This document shows, one piece after another, positions 51,603-61,286 of a DNA stretch of 64,000 nt (position 1 is its first letter; every line of letters begins with the position of its first letter). The stretch is taken from positions 1-64,000 of the forward strand of contig NZ_JABBYG020000008.1 in the NCBI RefSeq assembly GCF_012935325.2, read 5' to 3'. Origin of the DNA: Paenibacillus sp. PL91. Its GTDB lineage: Bacteria > Bacillota > Bacilli > Paenibacillales > Paenibacillaceae. The notes below the pieces were generated by a model. That model did not search any database. It was not told the origin of the DNA and saw only the letters and a list, made by a program, of their open reading frames with translations. The position numbers were made by a program, and so were the translations under genes.

Positions 51603-51642
51603 CAAACAACCCGCACCGGTTCATTCCCGTGCGGGTTGTTTG
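51603..51642. terminator. Bidirectional terminator, overlapping the facing gene's 3' end
   Basis: CAAACAACCCGCAC pairs perfectly with GTGCGGGTTGTTTG. It ends the htpG transcript. The right arm also encodes the last residues of the minus-strand diguanylate cyclase. Confidence 0.85.
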
Positions 51643-53162
51643 TCGTCATGAAAGCTAAAAGTGTTTTTACCGCTGCGCTTGGCATGATAGAGCGCCTGAT
51701 CCGCGCAAGCGTACAATTCCTCGGAGTCCTGTGCATGCAGAGGAGCAATGGCAATGCCGATGGACACTGTCGTTTCAAAATCATTTACCACATTAATGCC
51801 TTTGATTTCCATGGGGCGCTTAAGCTCATGAATGATGTGGCCTGCTGCTTCGAGTGCAGCCTGCCTGGCATGGATATGGTTCAGTATCACGGCGAATTCA
51901 TCTCCGCCAAGCCGCGCGGTTACAGCATCGGGATTCGCAATAGCGGAACGTATTCGTTTGCCGACTTCTTTTAAAAAGTTATCCCCCGCATCATGCCCTA
52001 GCGTGTCGTTGACCATTTTAAAATTATCGAGATCGATCAGAAGCAGTGCTGTGTTTCTCTGTTTTCGCTTATTTTTCTCGATGCTTGAAATAAGAGAGTT
52101 TTCAAAGGTCGCACGATTGGAAAGACCCGTCAATATATCGTGGGATGCGAGGTACATCGGTCTTGCCACAAGCCTCGTGATTATGTAAGAGATGATAAGC
52201 GCAATGGCTATGGTCGCTAACAGCTGAAGCAGAAACACCTGCCTGTTTTGCTGCAGCTTTGCAAGCAATTCCTTTTCGTTGTAAATAATCTCAATAATTC
52301 GCTGATCGGTAAAGCGGCTTATTGTATTGTCCACCTGAATGGTATACGGCACATACCGATAAGTGACTGGCAATCCATTTCTCTCGCTTGTTATTTCTTG
52401 TACGGTGGAATCCGTGTACGCTTTGTTGAAGATCGGCATATTTTGCTCGGCAACAGTGAGCGACTTTCCGTCCGTGCCCACTCTTCCAATCGATTTTCCC
52501 GTCGTTGTAAAAATGGTAATGTCGTTGATATAGCTGTATTCTTCGATAAGGCTGTTGCTAATTTCGAGAAAGTTGAAGCTTTGGAAGATCGGATTATGAT
52601 CGAGATATAAGCCAAGCTCAATTAAATATTTATGATCTGGGGTAGGGATATAGCTGTATTTTCTAATTTTCCCCGTATTTGTTTCCTGATCAAGCCCATC
52701 CGCGATAAAGGAGTACCCCATCAGCCTTTCTTTCAGAAGATGAGAGAAGGAGCCTTCTGCGCCTCCGTCATCAGCAAAGCTTAGGCCAACATCGAGTGTA
52801 AAGCTGCTGTGCCGAATGGTTTGTGTATCATCAATGACGTAAATATCCATGCCGCCCATTTGTTCTTTGAGTGCCTGATAGTCCCAGGTGGCTACATCAG
52901 GGGTTTCATAGTATTTTTGCAGCAAACGATGGGAATATGTTTTCATTTTATTTTCAATATCTTGATCTGAGATGAGAAAAGCCTTGTCTGCTGCCGAGAC
53001 TGCGGTGACGACCGTGTCTTCGACTAAAGCGGATTCACGTTTATAGCCGGCAATCAAATTATCCTTTAATCGATGCTGATTAACGAGCGATATGCTGAGC
53101 GTAAGCAATATGCTGAAAACACCCATGATGGTCATTAGTTTAGCATTGAAGCTAGACTGCAC
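51621..53162 (-). CDS. Membrane-bound diguanylate cyclase (GGDEF)
   Basis: 513 aa from GTG behind GGAGGT. A transmembrane helix near residues 9-28, an extracytoplasmic sensing region (about 30-305, dCache-like by size), a second helix (about 308-330), and a GGDEF domain (about 335-505) with MYLASHDILTGLSNRATFENSL and the intact active site RLGGDEFAVIL. It makes cyclic di-GMP from two GTP. The product-inhibition I-site (RxxD five residues before GGDEF) is absent, so feedback may be lost. It stands alone. Confidence 0.92.
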   Translation of the reverse strand: MQSSFNAKLMTIMGVFSILLTLSISLVNQHRLKDNLIAGYKRESALVEDTVVTAVSAADKAFLISDQDIENKMKTYSHRLLQKYYETPDVATWDYQALKEQMGGMDIYVIDDTQTIRHSSFTLDVGLSFADDGGAEGSFSHLLKERLMGYSFIADGLDQETNTGKIRKYSYIPTPDHKYLIELGLYLDHNPIFQSFNFLEISNSLIEEYSYINDITIFTTTGKSIGRVGTDGKSLTVAEQNMPIFNKAYTDSTVQEITSERNGLPVTYRYVPYTIQVDNTISRFTDQRIIEIIYNEKELLAKLQQNRQVFLLQLLATIAIALIISYIITRLVARPMYLASHDILTGLSNRATFENSLISSIEKNKRKQRNTALLLIDLDNFKMVNDTLGHDAGDNFLKEVGKRIRSAIANPDAVTARLGGDEFAVILNHIHARQAALEAAGHIIHELKRPMEIKGINVVNDFETTVSIGIAIAPLHAQDSEELYACADQALYHAKRSGKNTFSFHDDKQPARE

Positions 53163-53293
53163 GGCAATACCTCCTCTAAGATGGTCGTGGCATTGCTTAA
53201 AAAATTAAGCCGAAGCGCGCTGTTAGGTCTATTTACCTATCCTATATATCGGTCGGCAAAACCATTAAGTTAACCGTTTTTTTGGAAATGAAG

Positions 53294-53324
53294 TAAAAAA
53301 AACGAGGCGCAGAAATACGCCTCG
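53294..53324 (-). terminator. Terminator after the two-component operon
   Basis: On the minus strand CGAGGCG pairs with CGCCTCG around TATTTCTG, then eight T. It ends the YesN/YesM-like transcript. Confidence 0.88.
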
Positions 53325-53343
53325 CTTCAAATGGTACCACTCT

Positions 53344-54972
53344 TTATTCCGCATTGTAATTTTTCTGATATTGCCGAGGCGTAAGTCCCGTCCATTTCTT
53401 GAAGGTTGAGCTAAAGTGGCGCTCCTCCTGATAGCCGACCAGCTTGGAGACGGCGTAAATTTTGTAGCTTTGGCGAAGCAGCTCCTTGGAGCGCTCCACG
53501 CGGTATTGGTGCAGATAGTCGAGGAAATTAACGCCGAGCTCCTGCTTGAACAGAGAACTGAGATACGAATTGCTTACGAAGGTTTCCTTGGCGGCCAGCT
53601 CCAGCGTAAGATTCGTGTTGTACCTTTGCTTAATGAGCTCAATCGTCGCATGTACGGTGCGGTGGAGCGACTTCTGGTTGGATACGGCCTCGACGATGCT
53701 CTGGACGATTTTTTGCAGGACGACGGAGCAGTCGTCCAGCGTCTCCATATTCGGAATTTGCTCAATCCAGTTGACGAAGCTGTCCTGCCATTCAATGGAG
53801 GCTACCTTGCGCTCCTGAGCAAACTTTTGCAGCTCGAGTATGAGGCTGGTCGCATATAATTGCACCTCAGTCTTTGAATAGCCGGAGTTGTTGCGGATAT
53901 GGGACATACCGGCCTCGATCGCATCAACTGCCTGCTCATATTGTTCATTTTGCAAAGCGACGAGCAGTTCCTTCCCCATTCGGTTGAGCAGGGCATCATC
54001 CAATATAGAAGCTTTGGCTGACTGCTGCTTATCCTTGCCCGTATAGAAGAAGATGCCGCCACGGCCTTGATAGAATCGGCCCTGCATCGCTTCCATCGCT
54101 TCCTGATAGCCGATATGGGCATAATTGACCGAGGCATTCACCGAGCTGATCGATATGCTGATGGAAAGCTTCAAATAGGCTTCAAGATTGTACTGCAGCT
54201 CCTTCATTGCGCGTTCAATCGCTTCATGCGTAGTGTCAGCCGGATAATTGCCGATCCACAGCATCTCGTCGCCATGACGGAATACTTCAAGCCTGCCATC
54301 ATATAGCGGGCGAAGTGTTTCGCCTGTAATGTTCAGCAGCGCGTAGCGAATGAGCTCTAAATCCCTTTTGGAGGTTGCGGCATTAGGGCCTATGCTGGAA
54401 TCGATGCGGATCATGCCAACCTGAATGGAGCCGGGAAGAAGCTTCATTTCCACCTCTCTCATGACGTTGCACCGGTTCTCAAGCGGCATTAGCGGCTGCT
54501 GAATCCACTGGGACAAAATTTGGTTTTTGAGCAAATGAATGTTGCGATTCCAGCTGCGGTTCAGCTCGTTGACCGCCTTATCCTCGTTTTCCGACTCTTC
54601 GATCTTTTGTTTTAGCTCCAAAATGACGCGAACGATATCATGCGGCGTGCACGGCTTGAGGAGATAGTCGGATACGCCAAGCTTGATAGCTTCCTTCGCA
54701 TATTCGAACTCGTTGTAGCCTGTCAGCAGCACCGAATGAAACTGATGGCCGGCTGCTTTCGCCGCGCGAATCAGGTCGAGTCCGTTCAAGTGGGGCATGC
54801 GGATATCCGTTAGCAGCAGATCGGGCGGATCATGATTAATCATCTCCAAAGCTTGCCGTCCGTTCTCGGCTTCTCCTGCAATCTCGATGCCGTACAGCTT
54901 CCAGTCGACGAGTGTTAGGATGCCTTCGCGGAATGATTGCTCATCCTCCGCAACGATCATTTTAAGCGCCAT
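53344..54972 (-). CDS. YesN-type response regulator with AraC DNA-binding domain
   Basis: 542 aa. N-terminal receiver with acidic pocket MIVAEDEQ, phospho-acceptor Asp56 in LLLTDIRMP and Lys in DYLLKPCTPHD. A long central helical region (about 125-430) is typical of the YesN group. The C-terminal AraC pair of helix-turn-helix motifs (about 440-540) has LTLELAAKETFVSNSYLSSLFKQELGVNF and SKLVGYQEERHFSSTFKKWTGLTPRQY. It controls carbohydrate-uptake genes in this family. It overlaps the kinase gene by 11 bases, so the two are coupled. Confidence 0.93.
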   Translation of the reverse strand: MALKMIVAEDEQSFREGILTLVDWKLYGIEIAGEAENGRQALEMINHDPPDLLLTDIRMPHLNGLDLIRAAKAAGHQFHSVLLTGYNEFEYAKEAIKLGVSDYLLKPCTPHDIVRVILELKQKIEESENEDKAVNELNRSWNRNIHLLKNQILSQWIQQPLMPLENRCNVMREVEMKLLPGSIQVGMIRIDSSIGPNAATSKRDLELIRYALLNITGETLRPLYDGRLEVFRHGDEMLWIGNYPADTTHEAIERAMKELQYNLEAYLKLSISISISSVNASVNYAHIGYQEAMEAMQGRFYQGRGGIFFYTGKDKQQSAKASILDDALLNRMGKELLVALQNEQYEQAVDAIEAGMSHIRNNSGYSKTEVQLYATSLILELQKFAQERKVASIEWQDSFVNWIEQIPNMETLDDCSVVLQKIVQSIVEAVSNQKSLHRTVHATIELIKQRYNTNLTLELAAKETFVSNSYLSSLFKQELGVNFLDYLHQYRVERSKELLRQSYKIYAVSKLVGYQEERHFSSTFKKWTGLTPRQYQKNYNAE

Positions 54973-56782
54973 TTCCGTTGCCCCCCTGTTTGATTCGTAA
55001 TTGCACTCTAGTGCCCAAGCCTTCTCTGCTTACAATTTCGAATTCCGCCTGCTCATAAAATAAAGCGAGCCTTTCTTTAATGTTGGATAATGCCATGCCG
55101 GAGTGAGGGGCATTCATTTGCAAATTTTTCATAGGCTGCTGAGCCGGCGCCTCGTTTAAATGCTTAACCTGTGATTCCGGCATGCCCAGTCCGTTATCTA
55201 CGACCTCAAGAATAATCCATGAATCGGCCGTATAAGCTTTGACGTGAATATGTCCATTGCCGCCCGAGGGCTCAATCGCATGGATTATGGCATTCTCGAC
55301 GAGCGGCTGAAGCAGCAGCTTAGGCATGCGGAAATGTTGAATGGACGGCTCCATATCGATCTCGAAATTAAACCGGGTCGTGAACCGTTTCTTTTGCAAA
55401 AACAAGTAGTTTCGCACCAGCTCTATCTCATGCTCCAGCTCGACGAAGTCGTTTCCGCTATTCAGGCTTAAACGGAACACCTGAGAGAGGGAAATGACCA
55501 TTTCCGAAATTTCCTTATCGCCCTTCTGCATGGCGCTCCAGTTGATCATATTTAACGTATTGTACAGAAAGTGAGGATTAATTTGCGATTGCAGCGCCTT
55601 TAGCTCCGCTTCCTTCTGCTTCAGCCTCGAGGCATAGACATCGTCGATCAACGTCTTGATCCGCCCGACCATCGTATTGTACAAATGACCAAGCCTGCCG
55701 ATCTCGTCGTTCCCGTTAAAATGGACACGCTGTGTAAAGTCGCCAGTCTGAAGCGCTTTCATAGAAAACATGAGCTTTTTCATCGGATTTGTAATGATGC
55801 GGGCGATAACCCATGAGACTAAAATCGTAATCAGCGTAACGACAGCCATAATCGAGAACGTAACGGAGCCGATATGCTTCAGTTCAAGCACCAGCTTGCT
55901 GCGGTCCTGAATGACGACGGAATGCCAGCCGGTAATGTCCGACACGGAATCGGAGACGATATATTGCTTCTTCTGCTTCAATTGCGCAAGGCCACGATCG
56001 GGATGAAGATTGGCAGCATCCGCCTCATCAAAAACGGGAAGCAGCGTGATCGGCTTGCCAATCCACTGCATATCGGTTGCAGCGAGCACGATGCCTTGGT
56101 CATTCATAATGAACTGGGTGGCATCCTCGTTGTCATGGTATAACGTTTTGCTCAGCTTATCGGCATCCATCCCAATAATGAGAAGGCCGCTGCGCGAATA
56201 ATTGTAAAAGCTTTTATAGGGTTTAATCAAGACGATCTTGTGATGGTAATCGCCAGGCAAAATATAATCCGATGGATAGAACATATCCCATATTTGTCCG
56301 GTCTCCGATTTGGCAAGCCTCTCGTAGTAGCGGGTTTTCGTGAAGCCCTCCAGGCTTATCGCGCTTGCGATGCCTGTTTGCGTAATGACGAACGGCTGAC
56401 CGGTTACCTCCTCCTTCAAGGTCGGGTATAGGATGAGCGATTGGATCGATTCCCCCGTAACCATAAGCGGCAGCAAATTTTTGAATACCTGATCGCGGCG
56501 CTGGGGCGTATCCCCATTCATCACCATGCCTTGAACGGTCGGATTCAGAAACAAATAATTGGAGAAGCTCAGCGTATTTTTGGCAAAATAGTCCAGCTGG
56601 TCCTTCGTCTTGATTGCCATGTTCATCTGAGACTGGCGAAGCTTATCGACGACCTCGCCCGAGGCGATATAGTACGAGTACAATCCCGTAATGCCTACGG
56701 TAGCTATAAGAAGAGGGATGACTAGAGTTAGTAATTTCCGCTGAAGCGTAATATGTCGAAAGGGAGGGAAAAGAGCTCTCAT
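54962..56782 (-). CDS. YesM-type sensor histidine kinase
   Basis: 606 aa. The ATG at 56782 is used because AGGTGA is five bases upstream. First membrane helix about 15-37, extracytoplasmic dCache-type region (about 38-300), second helix about 305-328, a HAMP domain (RIITNPMKKLMFSMKALQTGDFTQRV), then the His kinase block LQSQINPHFLYNTLN with the phospho-His and the ATPase part (PLVENAIIHAIEPSGGNG, DNGLGMPE, GMALSNIKERL). The external sensor binds an unknown sugar or oligosaccharide. The neighbouring solute-binding gene is divergent, so it is the likely target. Confidence 0.93.
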   Translation of the reverse strand: MRALFPPFRHITLQRKLLTLVIPLLIATVGITGLYSYYIASGEVVDKLRQSQMNMAIKTKDQLDYFAKNTLSFSNYLFLNPTVQGMVMNGDTPQRRDQVFKNLLPLMVTGESIQSLILYPTLKEEVTGQPFVITQTGIASAISLEGFTKTRYYERLAKSETGQIWDMFYPSDYILPGDYHHKIVLIKPYKSFYNYSRSGLLIIGMDADKLSKTLYHDNEDATQFIMNDQGIVLAATDMQWIGKPITLLPVFDEADAANLHPDRGLAQLKQKKQYIVSDSVSDITGWHSVVIQDRSKLVLELKHIGSVTFSIMAVVTLITILVSWVIARIITNPMKKLMFSMKALQTGDFTQRVHFNGNDEIGRLGHLYNTMVGRIKTLIDDVYASRLKQKEAELKALQSQINPHFLYNTLNMINWSAMQKGDKEISEMVISLSQVFRLSLNSGNDFVELEHEIELVRNYLFLQKKRFTTRFNFEIDMEPSIQHFRMPKLLLQPLVENAIIHAIEPSGGNGHIHVKAYTADSWIILEVVDNGLGMPESQVKHLNEAPAQQPMKNLQMNAPHSGMALSNIKERLALFYEQAEFEIVSREGLGTRVQLRIKQGGNGNGA

Positions 56783-56900
56783 CGTTTTCACCTGTGGTCA
56801 TTCAAATTTGTGATTTCAGTATACCAAGAATTAATTCGAGGTAGTGGTTTTTTGCCTATGATCCAAAAAATGAGGCATCTATTCTAAATTTTGAGTCATA

Positions 56901-56928
56901 TTTTGGCGCATCAGTTCCACGTTATAAT
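56901..56928 (+). promoter_or_regulatory. Promoter of first sugar import operon
   Basis: A perfect TATAAT at 56923-56928, 50 bases before the start; the -35 candidate TTTTGG (56901-56906) is weak, as expected for an activator-dependent promoter. Confidence 0.5.
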
Positions 56929-56977
56929 GGGGGCAGAACAGGAAACGCCTGGTCAAATAAATAAAGGTGGGGTAACG

Positions 56978-58345
56978 ATGAAAAAGATATGGATCACGCT
57001 CGTGGCGATGCTCATGGTATTTACAGTGGCAGCATGCGGCTCCGGCAACAACGGAACGAATGGAAATAAGAGCACGACGGAGCCAAGCCCCAGCAATGAA
57101 GCGAAGGAAACGAACGCGGCGAATGCGGGCAAGGATGCGGAGCCGGTAACGCTAAAGTTTTTCACGGCACTTGCTGACCGCTCTAACGGAGCCGGCAAAA
57201 TCGAGCAAGCAATCATCGATAGCTACATGGCTGAAAATCCGAACGTGAAAATTGAAGTCGAAGCGCTTCAGGATGAGCCTTACAAAGCAAAAATTAAAGT
57301 ATATGCATCTACGGATGCGCTGCCTGACATTATTCAATCATGGGGCCAGACGTCTTTCATTAAGCCGCTTATCGACAACAATATGCTGCTTGAGCTGAAT
57401 GCAGCTGAATTTGCGGACAGCAACTTTGTTCCAGGCGCGACAGACGGCTTCTCGCAAGACAGCAAGCTGTACGGATTGCCGCGCGGAACCGATTTTCTCG
57501 TTATCTACTATAACAAAAAGCTGTTTGACGACAACGGCTTGACCGTTCCGACAACGACGGCGGAATTGCTGGAGGTATCGAAGCAGTTAAGAGCGAAAGG
57601 CATTAATCCGATCGCGACAAACGCGATGGAAGGCTGGTCGCTGCCAATCTGGTTTGAATACGCGGCACAGCGCCACACAGGCGATTTCAACAAAATGGAC
57701 GCGGTATTGAAGGGCGAAGGCAAGTTTTCTGGCGATGCTGATTTCTTGGCAGCGGCTCAGGACATTGCTGCACTATCAGAAAACAAAGGACTTGCGGACG
57801 GATTCCTAACTGCGGATTACGGCACTTCCCGCAATCTATTCGGCCAAGGCCAAGCGGCAATGTATGTAATGGGCAACTGGGAAGCGGGACTTGCAACGGA
57901 CGAGAACTTCCCTGAAGAATTCCGCAATAATGTAGGCGCGATCTCGTATCCTTCTTCCGATAAAGGCAAGACAACGGACGTAGCGGCTTGGTATGGCGGC
58001 GGTTATTCCATATCGAAAAACTCGAAAAATTCAGAAGCCGCAGTAGCGTTCCTAAAATATTTCTTTGCACCTGACAATTGGGCGAAGCAAGTATGGCAAA
58101 ACGGTTCCGGCACGCCGGCTCAGAAGTTCGACCAGTTCCTGACAGGCAACGAAACGGCGCTACAAAAGCAGCTGGTTGATATTTTCAGCGCCATGACCTC
58201 CTCCAGCGGAACGCCGGTACATGATAATGGCACCGATGAGTTCAAGACAAAAGTAATGGAGGCGCACCAGAAGCTGTTCGGCAAGCAAATTACGCCTGAG
58301 CAGTTCCTAACGGAAATGGATGCGGCAGTCGCTGTACTGAAATAA
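56978..58345 (+). CDS. Sugar-binding lipoprotein of ABC importer
   Basis: 455 aa, ATG 56978 behind AAAGGTGGGG. The lipobox is VAAC with Cys20 as the lipidated residue, followed by an Asn/Thr-rich tether. The fold is the UgpB/MalE-like group (DIIQSWGQTSFIKPLIDNNMLLELN, then GLPRGTDFLVIYYNKKLFDDNGL, then GQAAMYVMGNWEAG). It captures an oligosaccharide outside the membrane. The two downstream genes are its permeases. No ATPase is encoded, so it probably shares MsmX, as is usual. Confidence 0.93.
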   Translation: MKKIWITLVAMLMVFTVAACGSGNNGTNGNKSTTEPSPSNEAKETNAANAGKDAEPVTLKFFTALADRSNGAGKIEQAIIDSYMAENPNVKIEVEALQDEPYKAKIKVYASTDALPDIIQSWGQTSFIKPLIDNNMLLELNAAEFADSNFVPGATDGFSQDSKLYGLPRGTDFLVIYYNKKLFDDNGLTVPTTTAELLEVSKQLRAKGINPIATNAMEGWSLPIWFEYAAQRHTGDFNKMDAVLKGEGKFSGDADFLAAAQDIAALSENKGLADGFLTADYGTSRNLFGQGQAAMYVMGNWEAGLATDENFPEEFRNNVGAISYPSSDKGKTTDVAAWYGGGYSISKNSKNSEAAVAFLKYFFAPDNWAKQVWQNGSGTPAQKFDQFLTGNETALQKQLVDIFSAMTSSSGTPVHDNGTDEFKTKVMEAHQKLFGKQITPEQFLTEMDAAVAVLK

Positions 58346-58426
58346 CTAGATTACCATGCAGCGGTGGGGCAGCCGATTTTATTACGGTTGTCCCTGCCTG
58401 CTGCCAAAGAGAGAGCGGGGAGAACC

Positions 58427-59311
58427 ATGCACAAACTGATGAGCAATCGGCTCACCATCTTCTGGCTAGTCGCACCTGGCTTTATGCTGTTTCTCTTCAT
58501 GGTTTGCTTTCCGATTATCATGAGCGGCTACTATGGTACGACGAATTGGACGGGGATAGGCGCATACGAGTTCGTTGGGCTGGACAATTATTTTAATATC
58601 TTATTTCATGACAGCGTTTTTTGGCGGTCATTGCTTAATGCACTGCTGCTGCTTGCAGCAACGCTTCTGATACAGCATCCTATTGCGTTATTGTTTGCCA
58701 TATTCGTCACGCATGCAGGAAAGCTTGAGAAATGGTTTCGGGCCATCTTTTTTATACCGGCCGTTATTTCGATCGTGGTTACCTCAAAAATGTGGGTAAG
58801 CGTATTTCATCCGAATTTCGGGATGTTAAATAAATTGCTCGAAGGCGTGGGCTTAAGCGCTTGGAAGCAGGATTGGCTCGGAGATCCGCAAATCGCCATA
58901 TGGTGCGTCATCGTTGTCGTGATGTGGCAAGGCTTCGGCTATGCGCTTCTGCTATATTACGCGGGGCTTCAAGGCATACCGAAGGATTTATTCGAAGCAG
59001 CTGAGCTTGATGGCGCAGGCAGAGTAAATCTGTACACAAGGGTTATCATTCCGCTGCTCTCTCCAATGGTTCGGGTTGCGGTCGTCATTGCTGTCACCGC
59101 CTGCTTAAAGCAGATGGAAACGGTATTTCTCATGACGAATGGAGGACCAGCCAACACGACGCAATTCATCGGCAACTACTTGTACAAAACAGCGTTTTCC
59201 TCCTCGCTTTACGGCTATGGAAACGCGATATCCGTTGTGTTCGTTATTATTTGTCTTATCATTACGCTTGCGATGAATAAAGCGTTCAAAAAAGATGTCG
59301 GCGAGTTCTGA
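58427..59311 (+). CDS. Sugar ABC permease (CUT1, MalF-like)
   Basis: 294 aa from ATG 58427 behind GGGGAG. Six membrane helices are apparent. The EAA loop IPKDLFEAAELDGAGRVNLYTRVIIPLLSPM near residue 185 has the typical EAA-x3-G sequence for ATPase contact. It belongs to the CUT1 class with di- and oligosaccharide substrates. It is 81 bases after the binding-protein gene and 56 bases before the second permease. Confidence 0.93.
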   Translation: MHKLMSNRLTIFWLVAPGFMLFLFMVCFPIIMSGYYGTTNWTGIGAYEFVGLDNYFNILFHDSVFWRSLLNALLLLAATLLIQHPIALLFAIFVTHAGKLEKWFRAIFFIPAVISIVVTSKMWVSVFHPNFGMLNKLLEGVGLSAWKQDWLGDPQIAIWCVIVVVMWQGFGYALLLYYAGLQGIPKDLFEAAELDGAGRVNLYTRVIIPLLSPMVRVAVVIAVTACLKQMETVFLMTNGGPANTTQFIGNYLYKTAFSSSLYGYGNAISVVFVIICLIITLAMNKAFKKDVGEF

Positions 59312-59367
59312 CGTAGGCAGATACGTATGAGTCTTTTGTTATACGAATTTTTTTAGGAGGCATGCTT

Positions 59368-60252
59368 GTGGGAGCCCTTGCAGCTAAGACCAACCGGGAA
59401 GCGGTAGGCATGAAGAAGAAGGATGCCGCATCGCCCGCATTAAAGATTATTCTTCATCTCATCTTATGGAGCGTGGCGCTGCTTCAAATTTTTCCGCTCA
59501 TTTGGCTAATCAATTATTCGTTTCTGAAGAGCGGGGATTTCTTTGGAAGCGGCATTTTAAAATGGCCTAAATCGTTTGAATGGAATAACTATGTGAATGC
59601 GTTCACATACGGAAACGTTCCGCGCTTCTTATTGAACAGCGTTTTTATTACAACCGTGACGATTCTGGCAGCGGCTTTCCTTGCGCTGATGCTCAGCTAC
59701 GCGTTCACGCGAATGGAATGGAAGCTGCGCGGACCGGCTATGGCGTTCATCATGCTTGGCATGATCGTGCCGATTCACGCGACGCTGCTGCCGAACTTCA
59801 TTTTGTTCGACAAGCTGAACCTCATTGACAACCCGTTGTCGCTTATTCTCCCGTACATCGCCTTTTCCTTGCCGATCAGCCTGCTTATTATTTCGGGCTT
59901 TCTGGAGACGATCCCAAGAAGCATCGAGGAATCGGCGGTAATGGACGGCTGCTCGGTCTTTGGCGTTATATTCCGTATTATTATGCCGATTACGAAGCCA
60001 GCGATCGCGACGGTATGCATTATGAATTTCATCAGCTGGTGGAATGAATTCATTATGGCGAATACGTTTCTAACGTCCGAGACGTTCAAGACGCTGCCGT
60101 TCTCCATCATGAAGTTTACCGGGCAATATTCATCCAATTATGGCGCGCAGTTTGCTGTAATGACCATTATCGCTTTGCCGACCGTCATCATTTATTTATT
60201 GTTTACCGAACAAATGTCGCGCGGCATAACGGCTGGAGCAGTAAAGGGCTAA
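59368..60252 (+). CDS. Sugar ABC permease (CUT1, MalG-like)
   Basis: 294 aa from GTG 59368, seven bases after TAGGAGG; an ATG at 59362 is too close to that site. It has six membrane helices and the EAA loop IPRSIEESAVMDGCSVFGVIFRIIMPITKPA near residue 188. It forms the second half of the channel. It is followed by a new permease gene of the Lpl type 31 bases later, so both systems may share one transcript. Confidence 0.93.
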   Translation: MGALAAKTNREAVGMKKKDAASPALKIILHLILWSVALLQIFPLIWLINYSFLKSGDFFGSGILKWPKSFEWNNYVNAFTYGNVPRFLLNSVFITTVTILAAAFLALMLSYAFTRMEWKLRGPAMAFIMLGMIVPIHATLLPNFILFDKLNLIDNPLSLILPYIAFSLPISLLIISGFLETIPRSIEESAVMDGCSVFGVIFRIIMPITKPAIATVCIMNFISWWNEFIMANTFLTSETFKTLPFSIMKFTGQYSSNYGAQFAVMTIIALPTVIIYLLFTEQMSRGITAGAVKG

Positions 60253-60283
60253 GCTAGGCCAGAAAAAGGGAGGCGGAGGTAGC

Positions 60284-61243
60284 GTGCAAACACCAGCAAC
60301 AGCGAATACAACGGTAAGCAGCCCTCGCAGACAAAGACCGCTTTGGCGGCGGTTTTTGTCTCAATGGCAAGTGCAGCTGATGATTTTTCCGGCATTGGTT
60401 TTTATCCTCGTATTTAATTATTTTCCGATGTACGGCGTGCTGATGGCGTTTCAGGATTACAGCTTATTTAAAGGGTTTTTCGGCAGCCCTTGGGCAGGGT
60501 TCAAGCATTTCGAAATGTTCTTCAACTCGCCTGACTTCTTCCGGGTCATTAAGAACACCATTGTGATCAGTCTCTTGAAGCTGGTCATTAACTTTCCGGC
60601 ACCGATTCTGCTTGCGCTGATGCTCAATGAAGTTCGGAACATGGCGTTCAAAAAAGTGATTCAAACGATCAGTTATTTGCCGCATTTCTTATCGTGGGTA
60701 ATCGTATCCGGCTTTACGATATCGATCTTGTCAGTCGATAACGGAAGCCTGAACATTATGCTGCAGGCGCTTGGGCTCATCGACAAGCCGATTAATTTCT
60801 TGTCGCTGCCCGAATACTTCTGGGGCATTATCGTTACGACGAATTTGTGGAAGGAAATCGGCTTCGCGACAATCGTTTATTTGGCGGCTATCGCTGGCGT
60901 AAACCCCAGCTTGTATGAGGCGGCGTCGATTGACGGAGCAAGCAAGTTCAAACAAATTTTTTTGATAACGCTTCCTTCGATTACGCCGGTCATTATTATT
61001 TTCCTCATTCTGAACATCGGCAGTCTGTTGAACGCTGGTTTTGATGACCTGCTGCTGCTCGGCAGAAGCGCCATGCTCCGCGATGTGGCGGAGGTGATCG
61101 ATACGTATGCGTACCGGATTGGGATCATCAACAACCGATTCTCGTATGCGGCGGCGGTCGGATTGTTCAAGGCGGTTATTAGCGTTGGTTTGCTGACGAT
61201 GGCGAACTATTTGTCTAGAAGAGCAGGTACAAGCCTATGGTAA
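60284..61243 (+). CDS. LplB-type ABC permease
   Basis: 319 aa from GTG 60284 behind GGGAGGCGGAGG. It has a basic N-terminus, then six membrane helices (VQLMIFPALVFILVFNYFPMYGVLMAF, and others). The EAA loop is NPSLYEAASIDGASKFKQIFLITLPSITPV near 205-235. This is the LplB/YtcP group, common in Paenibacillus and Bacillus for complex oligosaccharides. Its partner permease starts 43 bases later. Confidence 0.93.
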   Translation: MQTPATANTTVSSPRRQRPLWRRFLSQWQVQLMIFPALVFILVFNYFPMYGVLMAFQDYSLFKGFFGSPWAGFKHFEMFFNSPDFFRVIKNTIVISLLKLVINFPAPILLALMLNEVRNMAFKKVIQTISYLPHFLSWVIVSGFTISILSVDNGSLNIMLQALGLIDKPINFLSLPEYFWGIIVTTNLWKEIGFATIVYLAAIAGVNPSLYEAASIDGASKFKQIFLITLPSITPVIIIFLILNIGSLLNAGFDDLLLLGRSAMLRDVAEVIDTYAYRIGIINNRFSYAAAVGLFKAVISVGLLTMANYLSRRAGTSLW

Positions 61244-61286
61244 AGCAGCCTCAGACGGCCAATATGCAGAAAGGTGGTGAAGCCTA

